This document shows, in pieces, positions 1-9,631 of a stretch of DNA of 64,000 nt (the stretch's first letter is position 1; the number at the start of each line of letters is the position of its first letter). The notes below the pieces were generated by a model, which was not told the origin of the DNA, searched no databases, and saw nothing but the letters and a program-made list of their open reading frames with translations. Made by a program: the position numbers and the translations under genes. This DNA comes from Pholiota molesta (Eukaryota > Basidiomycota > Agaricomycetes > Agaricales > Strophariaceae), in the NCBI GenBank assembly GCA_014925825.1, contig JACGCK010000024.1, positions 1 through 64,000 on the forward strand, written 5' to 3'.

Positions 1-2520
1 GTCGTATCCATATCCATATCAGCATCGGCGTCCAATTCTTGGAACCTGGGCGTGACAAGTTGCGACAGAGGGAACGCATTCACAGTGCTGTCTTCGCTCC
101 TCACTTGCGACGTGGCGGCGTTGTTCCCAAGAGCTGGAGATTGACTTAGCTTTTGTATCGATATAAAAAAAATAGCAGAACAACGCACGTCTGAAGAAGG
201 AGAACGCGGGGTCTGTAGCATGTATACCGACTACTTCATGAAATACGTCAGAATCGGCGAGTTGCTGGAATGCCTTGATGATGACTGGCATGCTGGAGTC
301 CTCGTTAATCATCCATAGGGCCTTCCAGATCTCGTTCTCAACCCTCGTCAGAATTTCTGGCTTTTCATTGCCAAGGGCGCGGGAGAGCTGCCCAAAGAGC
401 TTGAGTGATAGACCATCGACAGGTACATAATGAAGACATACCTCAGAAAGCGATGGCCGACGAAATCTGCCCTTCACATGGGCTACGGGCATTAACAAGC
501 AAAGCGGGGTCAACAACAGAGACAAGTGCAGCGGCAAGCTCAGCTCGCCACTGCTATGGTCATTAAGGTAGTCCCGCATCTTCTCGCGTGTGTGGAGGTC
601 GTATTTCGTTAGAGGCAGTCCAGCAACATTTACCACAGGCTGATCCCCGGCAACCAACGCAGCAATCGATTCGGGAATTCCTGGCAGTTTTGGTGTTACG
701 GATAGGCAATGGCACGGGTAACCCTCGGGTGTCTCGAGGGCTACCCGTACCCGTAACCGCGCATACCCATACCCGTGGACCCGCGGGTTTGAAGTCGCGC
801 GGGTACGTCGGGTACGGGTACGGGTAACGGGTATCCGGCGGGTTTGCAGTCCAGCAGCTGCCATGTTGCGTCTTCGTGACGAAGAACACTGCATTGGCAG
901 TGTTCTTCGTACACGCAGACGGTCAGGCAGCCGTCTGGGCGAATAGCACCTCCCGCGGCGCTCCGCAGACACCGAGAATGCGCCAGATGGCGCCCATGCA
1001 TGCTCGAACGCAGCTGAAAGCTCCGTGCATTTGGCGCCAAGCTCGCAGCCGACGAGCAAGGTGCCCTGGCGTCGCTGTATAAGGGCCCGCGCGCGGTGGT
1101 TGGTGGAGGAGGGTGGCAAGGACGGCGATGTTCGGCCTCCGCGAGCGTGCTTGCAAACGCCACAGGTGCGGACGTCATCGACCCCTCGGACGACAACAAG
1201 GAGTGCCGGGGTGGTGTAACGTGGTGTGGCCACTCGACCCTCACTTGCTCGCTAGCCCTTGCCATGCCCGTGCCCTGGGAAGGCATTCTGGGGGCGAATC
1301 CGCATGGCGTCCGTCGTCCATCGAGCGCGGTCGTCCGTGGTGCACCGCTGCGTTGGCTTGCTCCTGCGGCGCTCGTTCGGGGCATCAGCTGGGAGTCACC
1401 ACATGGAAAGAACAAAGTGCACCTTTGGAGGGGATGGCGACGACGTGCCATCCCTCGCCCTCCTCGTCTGTTGCGGCCCCACTCTCGTTCGCGTGTCGGG
1501 TCCGCCGGCCGCTCGTGGTTGTGACGTGTCGTCGTTCCGTCGTGCGTTGTGCGCCATCGTCGTTCGTGCCGTGCGTTGTGCGCCGTCGTTGTTCATGCGC
1601 CGTCTGCGCTCGGTGGGTGCTCCATGGTGCGTGGTGTTTGCGCGCAAGGCATGAAATTCGAAATCAACCATTGTTGATTTCGGTTTCAAGCGGAGTTTCG
1701 GTCACGGGTAATGCCGGGTCACGGGTCGGCAAATCGTGACCCGTACCCGTACCCGGCAGTACCCGTACCCGTGACCCGCGCGGGTATGGCCTACCCGTGC
1801 ATTTGCCTAGTTACGGAAATCCGCGGTTTCTTTGATCAACGTCAATGCAGAGCCGCGCCGCGAAAATTTTGGATCAAGGTACCGAGCTTTTGGCCCGCAT
1901 GCGAATCAGACAGTCCTTGGAGGTGAGCAAGCGACCCGCGTAATGGCGATGGCATGTCGTGACTAGGCCTTGACTGGCTGCAATCCCGTCCTCAGGATTG
2001 GCGGAAGTTGATGATGATGTCTTGCCATTTTTCGAGTTTCTTCCACGTTGGCTTGACCTTCCCATGCTCAACCATCTGAGGGGTGAGCGACTTCGGATAT
2101 AATGGCGTTGGTATCGTTGGTACTGTGCCCAAACGAAGTATCTCCAAGTCCAATAGACGATAAGCCGCCAGTAGAGCTGACACCCGGTCGTGATACTTCA
2201 CTTTGAGTTGGGCTGTCCCGTTGGTAGCCATCGACGCGGTATCGTTGTCAATGGTCGGGTCACCAAGAAAATGGCGAAGTAACCTAACCCCAGGCGTTTC
2301 CGACGTGGAGAGCATTCGTTCGTAGTTTTGACGTTGATTGCAACGGTCTAGAGGTCTGGTCAGCAGATAAGACAATGAGAAATATTGCAAGCACGTACGC
2401 GATATGGGTTGTCTTCTGGGAAATGTCAACCAGACTGCTGCGAAAATTTATGAGGTGCAGAGGGTAGTCTCTTATGAGGCGCATTTGCCTCGGAAATGGA
2501 TAACTGGAATAGACGGGCAA
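1..2520 (-). pseudogene. Unrecognised gene split by a hAT-like insertion
   Basis: Coding-like sequence lies on both sides of the element at 703-1809. The 5' part (about 2520-1992) encodes a stretch with LLRHFLGDPTID and KLEKWQDIIINF. The 3' part (about 694-240) encodes PKLPGIPESIAALVAGDQP, then LSRALGNEKPEILTRVENE and IKAFQQLADSD, and continues past the left window edge, probably through introns near 240 and 150. I do not recognise the family. Removing the element and one target duplication does not give one clean frame: stops and shifts occur around 1830-1990. Either introns are hidden there or the gene was already decayed. Both sides look protein-coding but no motif gives a function. The 3' end is outside the window. 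Confidence 0.45.
695..1817. mobile_element. Non-autonomous hAT-like DNA transposon
   Basis: An 8-bp target duplication GTTACGGA occurs at 695-702 and 1810-1817. The element itself (703-1809, 1107 bp) has imperfect terminal inverted repeats beginning TAGGCAATGGCACGGGTA on the left and TAGGCAAATGCACGGGTA at the right end read inward. Just inside both ends are blocks of ACCCGT/ACGGGT repeats (about 716-845 and 1700-1795). The interior is GC-rich and no transposase is seen. An 8-bp duplication with short inverted repeats is typical of the hAT superfamily; that assignment is by family rule, not by a transposase match. It interrupts a minus-strand coding region. Confidence 0.8.
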
Positions 2521-2820
2521 TCAATAGGATGGTCCCTGGTACAACAAACATCAGGACATACGGTCTTCGGCATTGTTATCTGACATGTTATCGATAACTT
2601 TCTATTGTCGAAGTGACCAAGTTCTCTACTTTTTGTTTTTTAACAATTTGGGCTACACTACTTTAGTCTTAGTATCTATCTATCGTCTATTAATCGCGTT
2701 GTATTGTATCCTATTAAATAGCAGTCAATCTAACTACCAGACGCTATACTACAACTGAAGATGGAAGTCAGAAAGAAGGGCAAAGTCAAGAAGCGGGAGT
2801 CTAAATAGTAGCTATCAATT

Positions 2821-3134
2821 TAGGGTCGGTTCTCATTTTACACGTGTTGGTTGAAGTTGGTTGAAGTTCCCGATTTGGAGAACCTTGGGCGCGACCTGCC
2901 GGTGCTGGCCCGCCAGCGTGGGACAAGGTTGGTAAGCTGGTTCTGGAACCAGCTTACCAACCTTGTCCCACAGGTTTCGGTCTCACGGCTCGGCAGGCCG
3001 TCAGCGTGGGACAGGTTGGTAAGCTGGTTCCACCAGCTTACCAACCTTGTCCCATGCTGGCGGGCCAGCACCGCATCATTCGGGAGCTTGCTGCCGCTTC
3101 CCCCGTGTTCAACCGCAAATGAGAACCCACCCTA
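2821..3134. mobile_element. MITE made of nested hairpins
   Basis: The ends are inverted repeats of about 18 bp, TAGGGTSGGTTCTCATTT (2821-2838 and 3117-3134), with a TA at each outer edge that could be the target duplication. Inside, GGTGCTGGCCCGCCAGC at about 2900 is matched in inverse at about 3055. Between them lie two further hairpins. One (about 2920-2973) has perfect arms of about 26 bp around the sequence GGTTGGTAAGCTGGTT. The other (about 3007-3053) reuses the same arm sequence. There is no open frame of substance. A Tc1/mariner-type MITE is possible if the TA is the target site. Confidence 0.7.
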
Positions 3135-3361
3135 AAGTGTTTGGCAGTATTAATACGCCATGGTTGCCGCCCAAGGTCTTCTTTCTTCTCCGCTACGTTC
3201 ATCATCTTTAGTTAGTTAGTTATTACTGTGGTAGACCAAAAATACAAATGTCAGAATCTGCGCGCCCGCGTAAAGACAACGAACTACCAAGGTTCGTTAA
3301 ATGAAGTAAAAGAAATGAGAAATGAACACAGACTCAACATGCCATGAACCAGAATATATTC

Positions 3362-5690
3362 ATGGACTTGGAGGCTATCGCTGACGAAGATTCTGAAGAA
3401 GAGGAGGGCAAGACGAGGATGATGAATTCCTCGCTGGCAAGTGAAAATCGCCCTAATGTTGCCTTGAAATAACTGAAATTCCAACATTAGAGGACGATTA
3501 TGAAACACGGATGAGGGCCACTCGACCCTGTATCGGAGCATAACCCAGGCAGACGAGGACGAGGACGAGAACGACAACGACAACATTGTCAGCAAATGGC
3601 AGCAAATGGCCAGGCGGCTCCAGTGGCACTCCAGCGCTCGAGAATACCAGTCTGACGAGGATATCGGGTATCAGCTACAGAACACAGACATGTTATGGGA
3701 GATCGGATGTAGAGTGAGTTTTACGCCCTTATATTTGCTTTTCTAAATATTCATGGTTTACAGATTGGAGAGGAGGAAACTATTCCATTCAAAGTTCTAC
3801 AGCGAGCCTGCCATCCGTCCACCCCGAGGTTTTAGCCTCGTCCATCGTTGCGACTCCATCCCAGGCCGTATCTATGCAGAAGTGACCGGGTTGCGCAAGC
3901 CACCAAATTGGCGCGGTCGCTAGCAGAACTGGACCCTTTGCGAATATCACTCGTTCCTCGAGAAGACATTCCGAAGATACTAAACTTCGCCTCTTCTCGG
4001 CATGCGTGTCAACAGTGGGCGAGGGTTGGGGAAAGAAGAAGAAATGGCATTGGTACCAGGGCGACACTGGTCTGATAGAGAAGGTTGAAGGAAGTCGCAA
4101 GAAATATCTCGCCTTGATTCCAAGACTCGTTTTGGAGGATGTTCGTGGCGGCCAATCTCGGCCGCGACAAGCGCTCGTTGAACGCGCAGTGTTGGAGGTC
4201 CAGGTTGGCCTATCCCTTGTGGAGGACGACGAGCATGGCCGATTCATTTGGAACAAGCAAACGTTTTCCGCCGAGGGCCTGCTACTGGTTGATTTGGACG
4301 ACATCGATATTCTTCCCTTGCTGGAGACACTGCATCCTCCGCCGAATTGGCTGTATTTCGCTCGACTTCCCTGCTTTCAACGGAGACGGCGGTGCAGACA
4401 GACCGTATGATTATTCAAACGCGCATGAACATCGGAGATAGGGTCAAGGTGATGGTAGGAACTTATCTTGGGATGCTTGGCAATGTGGTGGAGATGAAGG
4501 AGAATGAAGTCGCCGTTTACCTGCCTTCTCAAGATATTATTGAAGATATGTTGCAGGACAGTGTGCGGGCGGCTTTCGACATCGGGGATCAGGTTGTAGT
4601 TGTTGACGGAGAAAGGAAAGGCCTAGTCGGTTGGGTAATCGGAATTTCAGCGGACAGGATACGCGTCTTGAACATTCAAGACAACATCGAGGTCAATCTA
4701 CCTTATTTATCATGAACCGCGCTTGCTGACTTCGTACATACAGGTCGATGTGCCAAAGATGGACGTGGAATTCCATACCCCCACGGTGATCACAGGTCTT
4801 CGACCTCGGGAGGATTATCCTAAGTGGGGAAGCTCGGTGGAAAAAACCCCAACGATGTTTACATTGGCAAACGGGTCATGGTTATTGGGCTGCATCAGCT
4901 CAAAGGATACAAAGGGCGAATCACGTCAACAACTCCGGATGGATGGCCTTTCTACAACTAGATTCATGGCTGCAACATTCGACTAGAATTGAGTTAGCTG
5001 ATCTCCTCCATTTGTAAGCTTATTCTGTCGTGTGTATGGTTCCTAAGCGGCTCACTATCTAGCAGGACCCATGAGGATGTGCCCAGTGGCTATTTGTTGA
5101 GCAACCGAGCCCAGGTTGTGACACCATCGACGTTGGCGACATCTGCCCCTCCGATTTGGCTGGACTGACACCTGCTTGGGATCCTTCATCCCACACATCG
5201 TCACATCTGAGTCCTGCATGGGATCCTTCATCTCAGACCCCAGTTCCGCAGGATCGGCCTAGCCGTCCTGTTCATTGGCTAGATGATCCAGGTTTCGGAA
5301 ATTCGAGGCTCAAGCTCAGGTCGACTGACCCTACAGTGGAAAGTCCATGTGTGGAGTTCATGGGTGTAGAGAATGATCAAGTCAGAGTGAGGACAAGGCG
5401 GCTTATAGATCGCTTTCCTTTGAGTCTGTGGATGCGCTGCTACCGGATTCCAAGGGCGATCTGGTCACGCTCAGGGCAGGGGAAATGCAGGGTTTGCACT
5501 TCAAGGTCGTCGAGATCGTGGAGGTCGGTGTGTGATACGGAAGCCAGGAATGAAAAGACCGACCAAAAGAACCAGACCATGAATGCCCTGTCTCAGATCT
5601 TGTACAAGTGTATCCGGGCAGTAGATAGTTCGATATACTACGAAACCTTTGCATGTACGAGCCCTATAATCAGTGAAGCTATTTAACTAA
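3362..5690 (+). pseudogene. Decayed Spt5-like NGN/KOW transcription elongation factor
   Basis: The order of pieces matches fungal Spt5. An acidic N-terminal stretch (EDEDENDND, about 3557) is followed by LWEIGCR and, after an intron ending near 3762, by IGEEETIPFKVLQRACHP. An NGN-type segment follows (PGRIYAEVTGL, then ARSLAELDPLRISLVPRED in another frame). The first KOW-like motif is YQGDTGLIEKVEGSRKKY (about 4035). A second KOW pair is NIGDRVKVMVGTYLGMLG and FDIGDQVVVVDGERKGLVG (4427-4640). A third is GKRVMVIGLHQLKGYKGRI (about 4870), and a last one is LRAGEMQGLHFKVVEIVEV (about 5470). The pieces lie in different frames and are interrupted by stops, so this is a degraded copy. Spt5 binds RNA polymerase II with Spt4; this copy cannot encode the full protein. 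Confidence 0.7.
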
Positions 5691-5805
5691 CAGGTATGTT
5701 TTCGACAAACATCTTACAAGTAAATTGTGTATTTCTCAGAGAGAGACAGTACGTCATTGGTTGTCCTACATGAATAGCACGCTCATCATTGAACAATATT
5801 TACTA

Positions 5806-6022
5806 GAACGATACAAAACGTACAGATCGGCGGCAGCTGGTGAAGAAATGCCGAACAGTACAAAATGCGTAGATCATCAACAGGCTGGTGAAAATACCCG
5901 AACGATACAAAATGTACAGATCGGCAGCGGGCTGGTGAAAGCAGACCCAAAGAGTAAACATGTACCATCTCGGCAATCAGGTGTTCAATCAAGCCAACGA
6001 CTACAAAATGTACCATTTGAGC
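5806..6022. repeat. 47-48 bp palindromic-core repeat array 1
   Basis: Five units start their TACAAAATGTAC-type core at 5812, 5859, 5906, 5954 and 6002, a period of 47-48 bp. Each unit also carries a GAACGA/GAACAG left part and an AGATCGGC or CATTTGAGC right part, with GGCTGGTGAAA in the linker. The core with its flanks is a dyad (GAACAGTACA/TGTACTGTTC). The array ends about 60 bp before the start codon of the small gene candidate at 6084. A cluster of protein-binding sites is one reading; a minisatellite is the alternative. Confidence 0.75.
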
Positions 6023-6083
6023 AATAAGCTCGAGGGCAAGTGAAATTCCCTTTCATTCTCTTCCTTCCGACTGTGTTACTCCC

Positions 6084-6655
6084 ATGACTCCACAAGAGCT
6101 GACTGAACGTCGTGCGGAGGGCTTGCTGAGACTTCTCAGGCAGCGACAGAACCTGACGAGGCATCTCCTGCTGGTTCTCAGGCTGAGCATGTGCGTCAAC
6201 GAACGGTAAGTCTCTTGTTCTGACTGCGTATCCCTGGGATTTGAGTCTGACACTGCTGAGGCGTCCAAGGTGATCACACCTCGCCGACACGTCCTGAGGA
6301 CACACGGGCTACGGGTCTCAGGCCAAGACATTTGCTGACGAGGCCAGTGCTGCAACGAACGGTATGTCTCTTGTCTGCGTATACCTGGGATTTGAGGCTG
6401 ACAATGCCCCTTAGGCGTTCAAGCCCCCTACAACTGGGACGTGCAACCTGCCTGGGCTCGAGGCTTTTCCAGCCTCCCAAGATGGGAAGATATTGGACCT
6501 GCATGGCCGTTAACGGAGGCGCAGCGCCAGGAGTGGCCGCATGGATGGCCTGCAAGAGATGAACAGAGCCCGCCGTCGTCCGAAACTGACAACAGTGAGT
6601 CTCTTATTCGCAGTATGGGTATAGTATGAGGATTAATTTGGTCGCAGAGTAGACT
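6084..6655 (+). CDS. Small multi-exon gene candidate following repeat array 1
   Basis: A first exon (6084-6205) begins MTPQELTERRAEGLL and stops at a good GTAAGT donor. A later exon (about 6417-6597), after a CCTTAG acceptor, reads VQAPYNWDVQPAWARGFSSL and on to SSETDN, then a GTGAGT intron, then a two-codon end at about 6655. Between them a 70-90 bp block holding an exon end plus intron start (AACGAACG then GTAAGTCTCTTG / GTATGTCTCTTG) is present twice, at about 6190 and 6340. The phases I can build do not all agree, so the model is unsure and may be a partly decayed duplicate. No family is recognised. Confidence 0.35.
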
Positions 6656-6730
6656 GGACCAGTGTCGAGGCAAAATCCACGTCTGTAGATCCTGTATGCA
6701 TCAGGAAGGGTATCTAGCAATACCTAGATA

Positions 6731-6905
6731 GTTGGTACAAAACGTACAGATCGCCTAATCAATATAAGCCTAATCGATGATCGGTACAAAACAAAGCGAT
6801 CGTAGAGTTGGTCATGGAATAGCCGAACAGTACAAAATATACAAATCAGGCAAATCGCCAAAGATTTACCCGATGGGTACAAATTGTACTGTTTGAGCAA
6901 TAGTC
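6731..6905. repeat. 47-48 bp palindromic-core repeat array 2
   Basis: Four cores start at about 6736 (TACAAAACGTAC), 6785, 6831 and 6878 (TACAAATTGTAC), spacing 46-49 bp. The right parts AGATCGCC and CTGTTTGAGCAATAG match array 1. It ends about 70 bp before the start codon of the 634-aa gene at 6973, the same distance as array 1 from its gene. Confidence 0.75.
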
Positions 6906-6972
6906 GGTAGACGGGCCTCCGGTTGGTAAAATTTTCGCATTGGACGCTTTGTACTCATCCTCTCCCTTTGCA

Positions 6973-9195
6973 ATGGCTAAAACTACAATTGCTCGGGACA
7001 AACTCGAGGGATGGGTTGACTTCACACATCCCCGTGTCCACGACCAAGATCCCGCCCGTCAACTGCAAAAGATTGTGGATGTGTTGGCGAAGTATGAAGA
7101 GATGAAGAGGGGGCCTCGCAAAAACCACTTCTTGTGCAACAGTAAGTGTTCCCTGGGTTTTTGATTGTATAGTGAGAGTATTCATCTACATCTTCTCAGA
7201 TGACAGAGATGTCCTCCATAGCCTCGTTGCGGAGCACAATCAACGACTTCGGAGAGAGATGGAGTGGCCTGCGCCTGACAACAGTAAGATTCCTGGCCGC
7301 AGTGTTTAGAGTGAGGGCTAATTACATCAATAAAGACTCGATAAACTCGCTCCCCTATAATACATCGGGCCAGCAGATCGCTGATCCGATGCGTGCTTTC
7401 ACTGAAGGTTACGCACAGTGCTTGGATAGAGGTAGGTTTCCTTGGCCTGACTCAAGGTATAGGGGCTTACTTACTGAGGGGCTTAGGCGACTACGTAGGA
7501 GACAATGCCTATGGTCAAGGCTTCAATCTCCGAGTAGAGCCTTATATTGGAAGCAGTGAGTGTCTATGACCTTGCATCTGTGGGTATTTCGGTTGATTCC
7601 ACGGTTTAGGAGCGCAAAATCCTCTGTATATGAATAATGCGCCGGTCGATCTGTATCGTCAGCAGATAGTGGGAGAAGCGCAGCCTGGAAGCAGCGGGTG
7701 TCCTCAGCAGGGAGATGGAGTAGTCGGCCATAGTAAGTTTCGTCGTGATTTCAGATTTTCTTAGCTAAATGGCTTATAGCCGACCAAGACATGTTTCATG
7801 TCAATAACATCATACCCGACGTTGAGATGCACAATGGTGGACAGGCTCAGGGTGTCCACTACCCGCCGCCTCTGGCGTCTCAGTCTTTCCACTACCCGCC
7901 GCCTCTGGCGTCTCAGCATTTCCACCCCCAGGCGGCTCAGACGGTCCACTACGCCCCTATTCCTGCGGCTCAGCCTTACCACCCCGTGACGCAGAATCCT
8001 CTCTATGGAGATCTCAAGGGGCGCAGGGAGCTCATCCGCCTCAAATTGCCAGGGTCCGCTTACACCCAGTTCACGGCATCGTACAAGAAGTTCATCGCCG
8101 GTCACCGTAAAGACCCTAATTATTTGAGAGCGATTGACCTAGACATGGCGGAATATAAAGATATGGTGCCGTTGTTGAATGCAGCTAAAGTACTGGAAGA
8201 CGCGGTCGAGGAGGTGTGCCCGAGAGCCACAAAGCATATATCCTTCGCGGGTTACCCTCAACCTGAAATCAACCTTACGCGTCGTACGACTGTGGACGAC
8301 TTTGCGCGAGTCTACAACTGGTTGATCGACCTGGAGCTGGTGAAAGAGAAGCCGCAGAAATTGTACCGCAAAGGGTCCAACAAAGACCCATTACTGATGG
8401 CGAACCTCGCAGAAAAGCCAAATGAGGCGTTCTTGAATGTGACTGCCACCATGATGCGTGAAGCTAAACAGGACCCAAAAGCGCATCCTTGGATTTTGAC
8501 CGTTGGTTATGAGGGTATTCGACAAGTGTTTAAGAGAGTACGTGATTCACACCAATTGTGATTGAAAAAATTACGAACTCAGCTTTCAGGGAAACAAGCA
8601 ATATTGCTTGAATTGCATGGACAAGACCAAAGCCGAGAAATACTGTCCAGTCCAGTACCCAAATCCCAATGCTGCCAATCTCCGTTGCGGATGCAATGCT
8701 GATCTTGCCCGTTTGGATTTTTGGCTGTTCAAGGCCACTGGGGGTGTTGAGGGTGTACAGATTCGCACACCGGGCGTACGCACTCCGGACAGCCTTCCGA
8801 AAAAGTCGAACATGGTGATCCATGAAGATGCCTTGACGTTGGTGAGGGCTGGAATCCAAGAAGTCTCGGGCCTGACTACGCCGCGACTGTATGCGCGACG
8901 TGAGCAGCGACTGGCTTCGACCGCAATCTGGGCGGTGGAACACTTGCAAGCTCAGTTATCAAAGTACCCCGAACACGGTGCCATGGCGGATTCCCTCAAG
9001 GAGCAACTAGCGGCCCTCAAGAACACGCTCGCACCTATCCACAATGTTTTTTTGCCAGATACGTGGGAACCTCTGGACCCTCAGAGCAAGCTGCATCCAG
9101 AGGATCGAAACACTGCAGAGGCCAGGCCGACTCGCAACACCAGGGATGCGGATGGCGAGGAAGATGCGGATGGCGAGGAGGACGAAGAGGACTAG
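6973..9195 (+). CDS. Unrecognised 634-aa protein with Tyr-Pro repeats, Cys cluster and acidic tail
   Basis: Seven exons fit in one frame: 6973-7141, 7200-7283, 7336-7431, 7487-7555, 7610-7732, 7780-8537 and 8590-9195 (1905 nt), all with GT/AG introns of 47-58 nt. The protein starts MAKTTIARDKLEGWVDF. Residues about 200-235 hold two tandem copies of YPPPLASQ and a His/Pro/Gln-rich run. A middle domain of about 180 residues, GRRELIRLKLPG to WILTVGYEGIRQVFKR, looks folded and mixed helical. After the last intron comes a Cys cluster, C-x2-C then C-x9-C and a C-x-C, possibly zinc-binding, followed by a helical stretch. The C-terminus is acidic (DGEEDADGEEDEED). I recognise no family and propose no function. 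It lies between repeat arrays 2 and 3. The continuous frame over seven exons argues that it is functional. Confidence 0.8.
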
Positions 9196-9365
9196 GAGGA
9201 CTATGGGTAGAACTTTGGGTGTTCAACGAGGGCAAGCATAGGTCCCTTCTTCGTTCGACATCATTTCATAGTTCTCTTCCTTTCTTCCTTTTAATAGTGC
9301 TTCTCTGAGAATTGATGTTGTTGGTGACTGCTTTCTACATTCTAAATGAGTATGCCGTGGACTCT

Positions 9366-9590
9366 GGTACATTTGTACTACGTATGGCGGACTTTGTCGG
9401 GGAGTACAAATTGTACCGTTTGCTATCCCACAACTTGTGCTGTTCGCATGCCCGAACAAGCGCCGGCTGGTCATGGGCACATTTTGTACTGTTATGTGGC
9501 CGGCATGCGCGGGATGGTCAATGGCACATTTTGTACTAGTCGGCAACGCGTGGGCTAGCCGAACACCTCAAAATGTACTGTTCGAAGAAT
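9366..9590. repeat. 47-48 bp palindromic-core repeat array 3
   Basis: Cores at 9368 (TACATTTGTAC), 9405, 9429, 9478, 9525 (CACATTTTGTAC) and about 9567 repeat the palindromic motif, the last three at about 42-47 bp spacing. The linkers carry CGGCTGGTCATGGG and GCGTGGGCTAGCCGAACA, the latter shared with array 4. The array ends about 45 bp before the ATG at 9632. Confidence 0.7.
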
Positions 9591-9631
9591 AACTGAACAC
9601 CTCGTTGCTTTCATCCCCCCATCATCTATCT

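Noticed and set aside
716..845. Telomere or interstitial telomeric repeat (ACCCGT runs)
   Set aside because: The runs occur inverted just inside both ends of one element flanked by a target duplication, so they are part of the transposon.
19..1233. A single 404-codon minus-strand gene
   Set aside because: The frame runs across the border of the hAT-like element at 703, so it joins transposon and host sequence by chance.
5806..6022. CRISPR array
   Set aside because: The units repeat along their full length with no unique spacers, there are no cas genes and the DNA is fungal.
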